Shown: in pieces, positions 36,053 through 45,517 of the stretch
How positions within the stretch are numbered: the first letter of the stretch is position 1
Layout of the letters: each line of letters opens with the position of its first letter
Assembly (NCBI GenBank): GCA_002508425.1
Contig: DAKU01000029.1
Location: 1-46,380, forward strand
Length of the DNA: 46,380 nucleotides
Source: Methanosarcinaceae archaeon UBA470
Lineage (GTDB): Archaea; Halobacteriota; Methanosarcinia; Methanosarcinales; Methanosarcinaceae
Reading direction: 5' to 3'
Notes under the pieces: model-generated
Seen by the model: the letters and a program-made list of their open reading frames with translations, nothing else
Told to the model about the DNA's origin: nothing
Databases searched by the model: none
Position numbers and translations under genes: made by a program

Positions 36053-36670
36053 TCAATGAAACATTGCATCTACGTGCCCCAGAATTAATTCTAGGGATAT
36101 GGGGTCGAACAATGTAAGAATTTTCCCATCCATGCCATTGCCTTTCAGCATGAACAGAGTATCTAGAATGATAGCATGTTCAACTTCCTGGCTCATCTGA
36201 ATAAGTATATTATCCATTATGGCACCGATCATATCGTATGTATGGAATGGTGCAGACGCAAAAACATCCACTTTTAGAAAGTCTGAAAAAGCAGTCATAT
36301 AAGTGCTGCCCAAAATATGGCCAACTTCAGAGATAAGAGACTCATTCATTGGATTGGTTATATCCGGGCTTTCTTCCTGGGTTATTGTTTTACATATAAG
36401 CTGTGCACTTTCCAGCGGTAAGAGCATAACCATATAACCATTTATGCCACCGGATAATTTCATAAGAACTCCTGATACCAGCTTATCAGCACCACCGGAA
36501 TATTCTGCCACTTCCTCGATTTTGGCAACTCTCAGGTTAGGAGTCATAATTTTTACTTCGTTGCCAAGCATAGTTGCAAGAGAAGTAACCGCATGACCGA
36601 TTCCTATATTGCTTATTTCTTTTAAAGCACTATAATGGAAATCAGTAAGTTTGGAAACATCATAAACCAT
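36053..36670 (-). CDS. cheC: CheC family CheY-P phosphatase, second copy
   Basis: A 205-residue CheC-like protein. Active-site helix 1 is SALKEISNIGIGHAVTSLATML, with the E-x2-N pattern intact. Helix 2 is ESLISEVGHILGSTYMTAFSDFL, where Asn is replaced by His. The alternating strand pattern of the family follows (VSGVLMKLSGGINGYMVMLLPLESA; HAIILDTLFMLKG). It directly precedes cheD, the partner that stimulates CheC in characterised systems. A GAGATGG site lies before the ATG. It probably acts on the CheY encoded upstream. Confidence 0.88.
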   Translation of the reverse strand: MVYDVSKLTDFHYSALKEISNIGIGHAVTSLATMLGNEVKIMTPNLRVAKIEEVAEYSGGADKLVSGVLMKLSGGINGYMVMLLPLESAQLICKTITQEESPDITNPMNESLISEVGHILGSTYMTAFSDFLKVDVFASAPFHTYDMIGAIMDNILIQMSQEVEHAIILDTLFMLKGNGMDGKILTLFDPISLELILGHVDAMFH

Positions 36671-36704
36671 AATACCATCTCTTTTAGTTAAGCCAACCGA
36701 ATTT

Positions 36705-37526
36705 TCATTTTTGATAGATTCTTTCTCTTGGATTGAATGCTTTGAACAGATCTTTTGAAGGACCTATCAAAGTTTCAGTCTTTCCCATTACAAAAAAACC
36801 ATCTTTGTTAAGACCATTGTAGAAGTCCATGTAGAGGTTCTCTTGCAATTGTTTCTCAAAGTAGATGGTAACATTGCGACAGAAAATTGCATCGAAACCT
36901 GTCAGTTTCTCCCCAGATATCAGATCGTTCTTGCGGAATTTTGCAATCTTCTTGATATCCTCTTTCAAATGGTAACTATCACCGATCTTATCAAAATATT
37001 TAATACGTATATCATTCGGAACTTCTTTCATTTCCAAATCAGTATAAATTGCTTCCTCGGCTCTTTTGATAATATCTTTATCTATATCTGTTCCTGTAAT
37101 TTGGATGTTATATTTAGGGAAATTATTGCCAAGTATTTTTTTTAGTAGTATGGCAATGGAATATGCCTCAACACCTATGGAACAACCTGCGCTCCATATT
37201 CTTATATTCTTAAGTCCAGTACTCTTTGACTTAATGATAGCAGGCAGAACTTCCTTCTCCACAATTTCATAAGTTTCCGAGTTCCTAAAGAAGTTGGTCA
37301 CATTCACAGTGAGTGCATCCATAAGATGTTGATATTCCTCTTTATGAGTGGTAAGATATTGTACGTATTCCCCATATTTTTTAGAATTCGTGGTCCTCAT
37401 TCTTACATCGATTCTTCGTTTGAAATGTGCATCCTTATATTGTTCACAGTTGAAGCCCAAATTCTTTTTAATAAGGCCCTTTAATTTCAAATATTCCTGA
37501 TCTTCAGAGGACTCAAGTTTTAACAT
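36705..37526 (-). CDS. cheR: Chemotaxis protein methyltransferase CheR
   Basis: A 273-residue SAM-dependent methyltransferase that methylates glutamates on chemoreceptors. The N-terminal helical domain (LKGLIKKNLGFNCEQYKDAHFKRRIDVRMR) precedes the catalytic domain. The latter has NFFRNSETYE, the SAM-binding IWSAGCSIGVEAYSIAILL, TGTDIDKDII, and the substrate-side FDAIFCRNVTIYF. The length is typical of the family and no TPR or receptor-binding tail is present. An AAGGAG site lies before the ATG, and an 80-base gap upstream has a TATA-like stretch. Confidence 0.93.
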   Translation of the reverse strand: MLKLESSEDQEYLKLKGLIKKNLGFNCEQYKDAHFKRRIDVRMRTTNSKKYGEYVQYLTTHKEEYQHLMDALTVNVTNFFRNSETYEIVEKEVLPAIIKSKSTGLKNIRIWSAGCSIGVEAYSIAILLKKILGNNFPKYNIQITGTDIDKDIIKRAEEAIYTDLEMKEVPNDIRIKYFDKIGDSYHLKEDIKKIAKFRKNDLISGEKLTGFDAIFCRNVTIYFEKQLQENLYMDFYNGLNKDGFFVMGKTETLIGPSKDLFKAFNPRERIYQK

Positions 37527-37566
37527 CTAGCCAACTCCTTCAATTTAGATTCGATTTCACTGATTT

Positions 37567-37580
37567 GATTATATAACTTT
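37567..37580 (-). promoter_or_regulatory. Possible internal promoter upstream of cheR
   Basis: AAGTTATATAATC on the minus strand lies about 45-55 bases before the cheR ATG in an 80-base gap, wider than the other gaps in this cluster. Confidence 0.3.
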
Positions 37581-37607
37581 TTTTAGACAGTGTGTGACCT
37601 GAACAGA

Positions 37608-38222
37608 TCATCCCATCATCTTTTTCATCACGGCAGCAAGAATAATGTCCGATGCTCCAGGCTCAAAGAGCATATTGAATTCGTTTCTGGAATTAGTCGA
37701 AGGCACATAACCTACTCCTTTGACAACAATGAACTCATCTGCAAGGGACCCTATAGTTTGCTGGATATATTTCCCGACACCTTCCATATCGACATATACC
37801 TCAGGATCACCTATTTGCAGGTTCACACCCAGAAACTCGTTAACTACTTTCATATATGCAGCACACAGGCGCAGCCCCATTTCCCTCAGTCGCTTTACTT
37901 CTTCCTCCTGGATAGCATGGGTGCTACCTATTGGTTTTTTCCTCATCAGATCAACAAACGAAAGTGCTGAGTATTTGGGAAGCAATATTAGTGTTCCACC
38001 GCTAACGTCACCTGTGATTTTTAAGTGAATCGCTACAACGCTTTTCTGCTTAATGTCAGAGGCTTCAGTCATTATTCTTTCAAGTGAATACATATCCACT
38101 TTTGGAATGTCTATCTTTACCTCACGATCAACCATTTTTGAAAGTGATGTAGCCAGGTGTCCCATTCCTATGTTGCCTGCTTCCTGGAAGGCACCTTTAG
38201 TAATTTCATCGAGTTCAGCCAT
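37608..38222 (-). CDS. cheC: CheC family CheY-P phosphatase, first copy
   Basis: A 204-residue CheC-like protein. Helix 1, GAFQEAGNIGMGHLATSLSKMV, keeps the E-x2-N pattern. Helix 2 is degenerate (RLREMGLRLCAAYMKVVNEFL), without Asn, so only one active centre is expected. The start at 38222 (MAELDE) is supported by GGAGATG eight bases upstream; a GTG two codons earlier is less likely. It lies 19 bases after cheA in the same transcript. The three CheC copies of this cluster differ in which active-site helix is intact. Confidence 0.86.
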   Translation of the reverse strand: MAELDEITKGAFQEAGNIGMGHLATSLSKMVDREVKIDIPKVDMYSLERIMTEASDIKQKSVVAIHLKITGDVSGGTLILLPKYSALSFVDLMRKKPIGSTHAIQEEEVKRLREMGLRLCAAYMKVVNEFLGVNLQIGDPEVYVDMEGVGKYIQQTIGSLADEFIVVKGVGYVPSTNSRNEFNMLFEPGASDIILAAVMKKMMG

Positions 38223-38241
38223 GATCACATCTCCATAAATA

Positions 38242-40332
38242 TCAAACCAATGTTCCTATGTCAAGTATAAGACAAACAGTACCATCTCCCAGTATAGTGG
38301 CACCTGCAAATCCCTTGACGCTACGCAGCATTTTGCTGTCAAGAGATTTGATTATGACTTCCTGCTGCCCCAAGAGTTCATCAACTACGAAACCAAAGTG
38401 ATTCCCTAGCTTTTCTACAACCACCACTATCAGGTTTTCTTTAGTAGTTTCTTCAACATGGCTATCAAGTAGCTTTTCAAGCCTCAATAGGGGCAAAACC
38501 TCGCCACGCAAGAGTATAACTTCTTGACCTTCTATTGTCTTGATATCCTTCGACTTTATGCCTACATCTCTTACCACATTGTTAAGCGGTATAGCGTATG
38601 TTTCACCTGCTGTCTTGATCATTAATGATTGGATGATCGCAATAGTAAGGGGTAGTTGAAGAGTAACAATACTGCCTTCTCCTAATACTGATTTTATAGA
38701 TACGTTACCACCCAAAGATTCTATTTTGGTCTTGGCAACATCCATCCCTACACCACGGCCAGAAATATCGGTGATAACAGTATTAGTACTAAAGCCAGGG
38801 AGGAATATCAAATTAAGAGCTTCTTCATCTGAGAGCTTGGCAGCTTCTTCTTTGCTCATAAGGCTCTTTCTTACAGCAACCTCCCGTAATTTAACAGGAT
38901 CCATACCTTTTCCATCATCCTGTACTTCAATAAGTACAGTATTCCTCTGCCTTGAAGCTGCAAGGCGTACAAGTCCTTCTGGTGACTTGCCTGCTTTTGC
39001 ACGTTCTTCAGGTGATTCCAGACCATGGTCCACAGCATTTCGCAGTAGATGTACCAGAGGATCGCCAATCTCATCCAGAACTGTCCTGTCAAGCTCTATT
39101 TCTTTACCTTCTATCACAAGGTTGATCTGTTTGCCTTCAGATTTTGCCAGATCCCGCAACATTCTCGGGAAGCGGCTAAAGATCTGGTCAATGGGAACCA
39201 TCCTTGATTCCATTACCTCTGTTTGTATCTCATTAGTAAGCCGGTCAAGTGTACCTAGAGCTTCTTCGAGATCTTTTGATTTTATACCTGTGGCAAGCTG
39301 GTTCAGCCTGATTTTATTTATGATAAGTTCCCCAACAAGATTCATGAGGTTATCAAGTCTCTCAATATTGACCCTGATGCTTTGCCCAGTCTTTACAGAT
39401 TCATTTTTCTTTTGTTGTACAGAATTTTTGTTTGTTGAATCGGAGATTTTTTCATTTGTAGTTTCTTCTATATCGAGATCTGCACTTTCTTCTTTGGAGA
39501 ACAGAGAATTTACTTCAACTTTACTTACTTCTGAAATGTTCTCTATCTTCTGTTGGACTGATGCCACTCCTTCAGAAGTTGCAGCAACCACTACAAAACT
39601 AAAATCGAACTTTTCTTCTTCAAGTTCTTTTTCTGCAGGTTTGGTTTTAACTACTTTCCCGATCTTGTCCAGGCTCATAAGTACCATGCTTGAGCGGGCC
39701 GCCTTAAGGACACATGATTCGTCCAAAAATACCTTTATGAAAAATAGTTCTTGACCATTTTCTTTTAAGTGCTGAATTTCAGCCAGTTCTTCCTGAGTGA
39801 ACTCAATTTCCTGCTTTATGACTCCGTTATGAGTTGCTGTTTGTGCAACATCGACATTCTTTGTAGGAAGAACTTCGTTGGTGGCCTCTGTTGCAGGAGC
39901 ATTTTCCTTTATTGCAACAGAAGGTGTTGGTTTTGTCGTGACTGGTGGTGCAGTTGATGGTGAAACAATCACATTGTGGAGCTTGGATTGCAGCGTTGAT
40001 ACATCTATAGCACTAGGATTATCAATATTCTCAACAAGCACTTCCAAGGTGTCCAGACATTCAAATTGTATCTCGATTATTTTCTCGGTAAGAGTTATCT
40101 GGGACTTTCTGATCATATCCATGACATTTTCCATCTCATGGGTGAGTTCAGCAATAGTATTGAAACCCATAGTTGCAGCCATCCCTTTCAGGGTATGAGC
40201 AGAACGGAACATGTTATTGATGTATTCCATGTCATTTGGGTTCTGTTCCAGTCCTAGCAACGACTCATTTAGTTGCTGAAGGTGCTCTTCAGATTCAGCC
40301 TTAAATATATCTTTGTATTCCGACATTTCCAT
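38242..40332 (-). CDS. cheA: Chemotaxis histidine kinase CheA
   Basis: A 696-residue CheA. The P1 domain carries the phospho-acceptor His46 in MFRSAHTLKGMAATMGF. A Pro/Thr/Ala-rich linker and a P2-like response-regulator-binding region follow (about 170-270). The P3 dimerisation helices start at VNIERLDNLMNLVGELIINKIRL. The ATPase has the N box HLLRNAVDHGLE, the G1 region DDGKGMDP and SGRGVGMDV. The C-terminal CheW-like P5 domain begins at LPLTIAIIQSLMIKTAGETYAIPL. All functional residues appear intact. The ATG at 40332 has a GGTGG site and is favoured over GTG nine bases upstream. CheA will pass phosphate to CheY and CheB encoded upstream. No CheW gene is in the window. Confidence 0.95.
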   Translation of the reverse strand: MEMSEYKDIFKAESEEHLQQLNESLLGLEQNPNDMEYINNMFRSAHTLKGMAATMGFNTIAELTHEMENVMDMIRKSQITLTEKIIEIQFECLDTLEVLVENIDNPSAIDVSTLQSKLHNVIVSPSTAPPVTTKPTPSVAIKENAPATEATNEVLPTKNVDVAQTATHNGVIKQEIEFTQEELAEIQHLKENGQELFFIKVFLDESCVLKAARSSMVLMSLDKIGKVVKTKPAEKELEEEKFDFSFVVVAATSEGVASVQQKIENISEVSKVEVNSLFSKEESADLDIEETTNEKISDSTNKNSVQQKKNESVKTGQSIRVNIERLDNLMNLVGELIINKIRLNQLATGIKSKDLEEALGTLDRLTNEIQTEVMESRMVPIDQIFSRFPRMLRDLAKSEGKQINLVIEGKEIELDRTVLDEIGDPLVHLLRNAVDHGLESPEERAKAGKSPEGLVRLAASRQRNTVLIEVQDDGKGMDPVKLREVAVRKSLMSKEEAAKLSDEEALNLIFLPGFSTNTVITDISGRGVGMDVAKTKIESLGGNVSIKSVLGEGSIVTLQLPLTIAIIQSLMIKTAGETYAIPLNNVVRDVGIKSKDIKTIEGQEVILLRGEVLPLLRLEKLLDSHVEETTKENLIVVVVEKLGNHFGFVVDELLGQQEVIIKSLDSKMLRSVKGFAGATILGDGTVCLILDIGTLV

Positions 40333-40374
40333 AATTTCCACCAGCCGCGACTTTCAACCATTGTGTGATATTCT

Positions 40375-41469
40375 TCATATGACCTGCTGAATTGTTGCAG
40401 CTACCATGTCAAGGGGTACTACACGATCTGCCAGTCCACGATCAACTATAGCCTTTGGCATACCATAGACTACACATGATTTCTCATCCTCCGCTATGGC
40501 TTTCCCTCCAGCTTTTTTTATTAGCTCCACCCCTTCAGCTCCATCCATGCCCATACCGGTCAGGATAACTGAAAGGATATTAGCCCCATATATGGGAACT
40601 AATGATCTGAACAATACATTCACACAGGGTCTTACACCCTGTTCCCGGGGTTCTTTGTTAAGCGAAACCACTTCTACTGTTTTTCCATCTACCATCTTCT
40701 GGATAACTTCCATATGATAATCACCAGGTGCTATGAGCACAACACCTTCACGTATTAGATCACCATCTTTTGCTTCCCTTACTTCCAGTTCAGATTGTGC
40801 GTTAAGTCTTTGAGATAATGATGCAGTAAACCCTGCAGGCATATGCTGTACGACCAACACTGCAGCCTTCAAGTCATGAGGAAGCTTAGGAATTACCTTC
40901 TCCAGAGCTCTCGGTCCACCCGTGGATGAACCTATTGCAAGTATCTTCTTCGTCATTACACGCCTTGGACTGGATTTTTGAGGATTGGATATTGCCTTTG
41001 GTCTATCAGAATGTGTTTTTCTCGTTTCGGAACATATCACACGATCTTCCATAAAATGGAGATTCTTGAGTTGTGCCTTTGCAGCAGCCTTAACTTTAGT
41101 TCTGATCTCTTCTGCAATCTGTTCTATATCACGGCTTATAGTTCCGGAAGGCTTCTGAATAAAATCAACTGCTCCATATTCAAAAGCATTCAATGTCAGT
41201 TCTGCTCCTTTTTCATCTGTGGCCGTAAGCATGATCACAGGCGTGGGACATTCGCTCATTATGTATCCAAGAGCATGAAGGCCGTCCAGCACAGGCATCT
41301 CGTGATCAAGTGTAACCACGTCGGGTCTGAGCTGCTCGACTTTTTCCACAGCGATCTGGCCATTGCGAGCTGTATCGATAACCTTGATCCCCGGATCACT
41401 GTTGAGTATATCCGAGATTATCTTGCGCATTAGGGCAGAATCGTCAACAACGAGTACACGGATGGTCAT
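40375..41469 (-). CDS. cheB: Chemoreceptor methylesterase CheB
   Basis: A 364-residue response-regulator methylesterase that removes methyl groups from receptors. The receiver domain (residues 1-125) has VVDDSALMRKII and the phospho-acceptor in VVTLDHEMPVLDG (Asp55). After a charged linker the esterase domain has the three catalytic residues: Ser in IGSSTGGPRALEKV, His in VVQHMPAGFT and Asp in GMGMDGAEG. The ATG at 41469 is adopted; a GTG two codons earlier overlaps the cheY stop (41472) and may be used for coupling. The gene is in one operon with cheY and cheA. Confidence 0.95.
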   Translation of the reverse strand: MTIRVLVVDDSALMRKIISDILNSDPGIKVIDTARNGQIAVEKVEQLRPDVVTLDHEMPVLDGLHALGYIMSECPTPVIMLTATDEKGAELTLNAFEYGAVDFIQKPSGTISRDIEQIAEEIRTKVKAAAKAQLKNLHFMEDRVICSETRKTHSDRPKAISNPQKSSPRRVMTKKILAIGSSTGGPRALEKVIPKLPHDLKAAVLVVQHMPAGFTASLSQRLNAQSELEVREAKDGDLIREGVVLIAPGDYHMEVIQKMVDGKTVEVVSLNKEPREQGVRPCVNVLFRSLVPIYGANILSVILTGMGMDGAEGVELIKKAGGKAIAEDEKSCVVYGMPKAIVDRGLADRVVPLDMVAATIQQVI

Positions 41470-41471
41470 AT

Positions 41472-41828
41472 TCACATTACTTTCTTAACTACTTCGAGTA
41501 CTTTCTTTGCATCAAATGGCTTTACAATGAAGTCCTTAGCTCCGATTTTAAGAGCCTCAGTAACTACAGACTGCTGTCCTATGGAAGAACACATCACTAT
41601 TTTTGCATCAGGGTTTGATGCCATGATATTTTTGAGCGCATCTATGCCTTCCATATTTGGCATGACTATATCCATGAAGACTAATTCCGGTTTGACCTGC
41701 GGATATTTTTTAACCGCATCAAGGCCATCTACGGCCTCGGCAACAACTTCATGTCCGTTCTTTGTAAGAATATCCTTGATGACCATGCGCATAAAAGCCG
41801 CGTCATCCACAATCATTACTTTTGCCAT
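41472..41828 (-). CDS. cheY: Chemotaxis response regulator CheY
   Basis: A single-domain 118-residue receiver. The acid pocket is VDDAAFMR, the phospho-acceptor is Asp53 in LVFMDIVMPNMEG, Ser in VMCSSIGQQ and Lys in DFIVKPFDAKK. Phospho-CheY in archaea acts on the archaellum motor through CheF and ArlC/D/E; none of these is encoded in the window. A GGTGAGGGA site lies directly before the ATG and a TATA-like stretch lies about 40 bases upstream. It is the first gene of the che operon. Confidence 0.95.
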   Translation of the reverse strand: MAKVMIVDDAAFMRMVIKDILTKNGHEVVAEAVDGLDAVKKYPQVKPELVFMDIVMPNMEGIDALKNIMASNPDAKIVMCSSIGQQSVVTEALKIGAKDFIVKPFDAKKVLEVVKKVM

Positions 41829-42228
41829 GTTCCCTCACCGATAGATTACTATTTTAATAGAGCTAATCTATATTTTTAATTTTATAGTAATCCTAATTAT
41901 ACAATGGTCCTATAAAAATATATTGATTGCAATATTCGTCAGAAACAGAACTGCATTGAAAAAAATAGAAAGTACTTGAATATAATCTTCTATTTTGTTT
42001 TATACATGTACAATGTATACACTTCAGAACTTAACAATCCCATTAGTTTCTACGTAATTAATATAAATGGTTAAATTGTGCAATACTATTATATCAGAGT
42101 GGGGATAAAAATAGACTGAATAAATATGACTGAATATCCGGCTGCTTAAACTCATCAAGCAAATGTCCGAGTCCACAATTTGAAAGATAACATCAACAAA
42201 GTTTCAAAGATTAAAAGAAAAGATAATT
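41829..42228. other. Divergent promoter region between cheY and the hybrid kinase
   Basis: AT-rich, with no gene. The left part holds the cheY promoter. For the kinase, a TATTATATC at about 42088 is a candidate but lies about 140 bases before its ATG. No operator-like repeat stood out. Confidence 0.45.
41866..41880 (-). promoter_or_regulatory. Probable TATA box of the che operon
   Basis: Minus strand reads ATTAAAAATATAGAT, centred about 42 bases upstream of the cheY ATG, leaving a short leader that includes the GGTGAGGGA ribosome site. Confidence 0.45.
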
Positions 42229-45200
42229 ATGGCCTTAAATATATATTCAATTCCCTTGATTGTTTCATGGCTGGTTTTGAGTATCATTGCATTATACACC
42301 AGCAGAGTAAAAAAGTCACCCGGTGCATCTTATTTTTCTCTACTTCTGCTTTTCACTGGCGTCTACTCACTTTTTTATGCATTTGAAATATCTTCTGTAA
42401 CAGTAGAAGATACCTTTATGTTCCGTAAACTTGAGTCCATTGGTGCAGCATGGATTCCAGCTTTTTTTCTTCTTTTTTCCCTCAGTTATACTGGCAGGAA
42501 AAAACAACTTTCAATATATGAAATTGTATCTATTCTTATTATCCCTTTAATTACAGTCATTCTTATTTTTACAAATGATTTTCATTATTTATACTACTCC
42601 GACATACAAGTGGATACAAAAGGATTTGTCCCTATCCTCATTATTAAATACCAGCCATGGCATTGGGTTCAGCAGATTTATACAATGATCTGTATTTTCT
42701 TGAGCATAGCTATTCTTTCAAACATGTGGTTAGGATCATCACCAGCTTTTCGCAAGCAAACTAGCATTGTGATCGTTGGTTTTATGGTTCCTTTTTTTAC
42801 CTTATTGGCTTCCCTATCAAGAATTCTATCCCCTGGAGTAGACCCTTTTCCATTTTCTTTGATATTTAGCAGTCTCTTGGTTTTTATTGGATTGACACGT
42901 TATGGATTATTAGATCTATCCCCTCTGGCCCGGAGTTTACTTTTTGAAAATATTACGGAGGGAGTTATTGTTTTTGATTCATTTTCCCGAATGGTAGATT
43001 ATAACAAAAAGGCTACCAAGTTTCTGGGAATAAATACAAAGGATATAGGTAAACCAGCATCTGAAGTGCTTAACTCATGGCCTGAATTATTAAATAAGGG
43101 AAATGATCTAAAACAACGGGAAAATATAGAAGTTAAAAGAAACGATGGGGAAAAAACTCTCTGGTTAAACATAGATTTTCTACCACTTTACGACGAACAT
43201 AATGACATGAAAGGGCAAATGCTCTTACTGAGCAACATTACTGAACGTAAACATGCTGAAGAAGAACTTCTTAAAGCAAATAGAGATCTGGAAGCTGCTA
43301 TTTCCCATGCCAACTGCATGACTGCTAAGGCGGAGCATGCCAACAATGCCAAGAGCGAATTTCTTGCCAGCATGAGCCATGAGTTACGTACACCCCTTAA
43401 TGGTGTGATTGGTTTTTCTGATCTGCTTAGGCAAACAGATCTTACGGATTCACAATTCCAGTATGTAAAAGCAGTAAATACCTCAGCTAACTCATTGCTT
43501 GACCTGATCAATGATGTGCTTGATTTTTCAAAGATAGAAGCTGGCAAATTAGAGCTTTATCCAGAAAGAACGAATCTGATTGAATTGAGCGAGCAGGTTA
43601 CGGATATAGTGAAATACAGGGCTCATGAAAAGAACCTAGAACTATTATTGAACATATCACCGGATTTGTCTTTTTATGTAATTGTCGACAAGTTAAGATT
43701 GCGACAAGTGCTGATCAATCTATTGGGAAATGCAATCAAATTCACTGAAAAGGGAGAAGTTGAGTTAAAAATTGAAGCATCTAATATCTTAGATAAAACA
43801 AATGAAATTGAACTCACCTTCTCAGTACGTGATAGTGGGATTGGCATCTCTAAAGAGAGCCATAGTAAGATATTTGAATCGTTTTCACAGGCAGATGGGT
43901 CTATCACTCGCAAGTTTGGCGGGACGGGACTAGGACTGACAATTTCTAATAAATTACTTAATAAAATGGGTTCGCGACTTGAACTCGAAAGTGAACCTGG
44001 AAAAGGAAGTACATTTTATTTTACTGTCAGGTTCCGGGTAGAGCAAGGTGAACCAATCGGTAGTAAGGGAATGAGCATTCATAATGCCCTTATATTGGAT
44101 GATAATATCGCCAATTGTTCCATATTGAAAAACATGCTGCAAAAAAAGGGCATTCAAACGTCTCTTGTAACTACTACAACAGAAGCGTTCGAAATGCTCA
44201 ATACAGAAAAAAAGTACGATTTGATCATTGTTGATTACCACATGCCTGACATGGATGGTTTAGAATTTGTTCGTAGCGTACAGGAAAAGTTCCAATTAAG
44301 TCCAGATAAACAGCAAATGATCTTATTATATAATTCTAATGATGGACCCCAGATACTTGATGAGTTAAAAGAGCTGGGCATCCATTCCCTGGTTAAACCG
44401 GTAAAAATAACAGAATTTTTTGAAGTGTTTGATAAGCTTAGTTCTTTTGAAGGCAAACATAAAGAACACAGGACCGAAATAAAAACGCCATTAGCGATTC
44501 ATCTTTGGGATAAAGTTTACTCCATTATGATTGCTGATGACAATGAAACTAATATAATGTTGGCTTCAGCAATTGTCTCAAAATTGATACCCGGAGTAAA
44601 TGTTCTTAAAGCAAGAGATGGAAAAGAGGCGCTACAAATATTCAAGGAAATCACACCGGATTTGATATTGATGGACATACAAATGCCCGGAATGAGTGGA
44701 TATGAGACTGCAATGGCTATTAGGAACTTTGAAGCGAACAGCAAAAGTCATGTTCCAATAATTGCACTAACTGCTGGCACTGTGAAAGGCGAGTTGGAAC
44801 GCTGCAAGCAAGCAGGGATGGACGATTATATCACAAAACCTGTTATATCAGGCACGATTCAATCTGTTTTGCAGAGGTGGCTGGTTGACCATGACTCTTC
44901 TGAAGAATGTATAGATAAGAAGTATCAACCTGTTCATTTTGACAAGAGACTTTTAATGGAAAACCTGGGTAACAATGAAGAATTAATAAACAATCTAGTA
45001 ACTACGGCACTAATATCTCTATCCACTAATCTCGAAAAACTGACAATTGCTTTTTCAGAAAAGAATGTGAAAGAAGTCAAAAGATATGCGCATCAAATAA
45101 AAGGTACTGCTCTTAATATTGGTTTTAATATTTTAGCGGAATTGGCAGAACAAGTAGAGAGTGCTATTGAATTTAATGACATAAAAGCGAGTAATTTATT

Positions 45201-45264
45201 GGAAAGCATGAAATATGAAATGGAGACTTTAAAGCGCGACATTGGCGAACTACCCCTAAACTAA
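42229..45264 (+). CDS. Hybrid histidine kinase (7TM-PAS-HisKA-HATPase-REC-REC-HPt)
   Basis: A 1011-residue phosphorelay protein. Seven hydrophobic helices fill residues 1-222 and closely resemble those of the kinase at 26045 (for example YSLFYAFEISS). A PAS domain lies at about 235-345. His384 sits in FLASMSHELRTPLNGVIGFSDLL. The ATPase has LLGNAIKF, DSGIGI and GGTGLGL. Receiver 1 has Asp669 (LIIVDYHMPDMDG) and receiver 2 Asp816 (LILMDIQMPGMSG). A C-terminal HPt domain carries His955 in YAHQIKGTALNIG. This is a complete His-Asp-His relay of the BarA/TorS style, unusual in archaea and so probably of bacterial origin. It faces away from cheY. The final target is not in the window unless it is CheY. 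Confidence 0.93.
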   Translation: MALNIYSIPLIVSWLVLSIIALYTSRVKKSPGASYFSLLLLFTGVYSLFYAFEISSVTVEDTFMFRKLESIGAAWIPAFFLLFSLSYTGRKKQLSIYEIVSILIIPLITVILIFTNDFHYLYYSDIQVDTKGFVPILIIKYQPWHWVQQIYTMICIFLSIAILSNMWLGSSPAFRKQTSIVIVGFMVPFFTLLASLSRILSPGVDPFPFSLIFSSLLVFIGLTRYGLLDLSPLARSLLFENITEGVIVFDSFSRMVDYNKKATKFLGINTKDIGKPASEVLNSWPELLNKGNDLKQRENIEVKRNDGEKTLWLNIDFLPLYDEHNDMKGQMLLLSNITERKHAEEELLKANRDLEAAISHANCMTAKAEHANNAKSEFLASMSHELRTPLNGVIGFSDLLRQTDLTDSQFQYVKAVNTSANSLLDLINDVLDFSKIEAGKLELYPERTNLIELSEQVTDIVKYRAHEKNLELLLNISPDLSFYVIVDKLRLRQVLINLLGNAIKFTEKGEVELKIEASNILDKTNEIELTFSVRDSGIGISKESHSKIFESFSQADGSITRKFGGTGLGLTISNKLLNKMGSRLELESEPGKGSTFYFTVRFRVEQGEPIGSKGMSIHNALILDDNIANCSILKNMLQKKGIQTSLVTTTTEAFEMLNTEKKYDLIIVDYHMPDMDGLEFVRSVQEKFQLSPDKQQMILLYNSNDGPQILDELKELGIHSLVKPVKITEFFEVFDKLSSFEGKHKEHRTEIKTPLAIHLWDKVYSIMIADDNETNIMLASAIVSKLIPGVNVLKARDGKEALQIFKEITPDLILMDIQMPGMSGYETAMAIRNFEANSKSHVPIIALTAGTVKGELERCKQAGMDDYITKPVISGTIQSVLQRWLVDHDSSEECIDKKYQPVHFDKRLLMENLGNNEELINNLVTTALISLSTNLEKLTIAFSEKNVKEVKRYAHQIKGTALNIGFNILAELAEQVESAIEFNDIKASNLLESMKYEMETLKRDIGELPLN

Positions 45265-45324
45265 TAGAAATGACACCAAAACCTTGATATTTACTGTAAT
45301 GTATGTTGGTGGTGGTGAGCAGCT

Positions 45325-45507
45325 GTGAAAGAGGAACTAATGGAGATTCTTGCTTGCCCCTTATGTAAGGGCGACCTTGTTCTAAACATTCAAAGCAAAG
45401 AGGGCAACGAAATAATAAAAGGTACTTTGTACTGTAAGAAGTGCAATGAGTATTATCCAATAGATGAAGGAATACCTAATATGTTGCCTCCACACTTGAG
45501 GGAATGA
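45325..45507 (+). CDS. Trm112-like zinc-binding protein
   Basis: A 60-residue zinc ribbon. CPLC and CKKC supply four cysteines and the YYPIDEGIPNMLP end is the Trm112 signature. Archaeal Trm112 proteins bind and activate SAM-dependent methyltransferases of tRNA, rRNA and release factor. Its start is a GTG at 45325; GGTGGTGAG lies upstream. It is followed after ten bases by the DUF7524-like gene and then pyrG, probably one operon. Confidence 0.88.
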   Translation: MKEELMEILACPLCKGDLVLNIQSKEGNEIIKGTLYCKKCNEYYPIDEGIPNMLPPHLRE

Positions 45508-45517
45508 GGGACATCAA

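Noticed and set aside
38726..39754. Long open frame of 342 codons on the plus strand
   Set aside because: It lies wholly antisense to cheA, is rich in Ser and Arg as expected for a mirror frame, and has no family resemblance.
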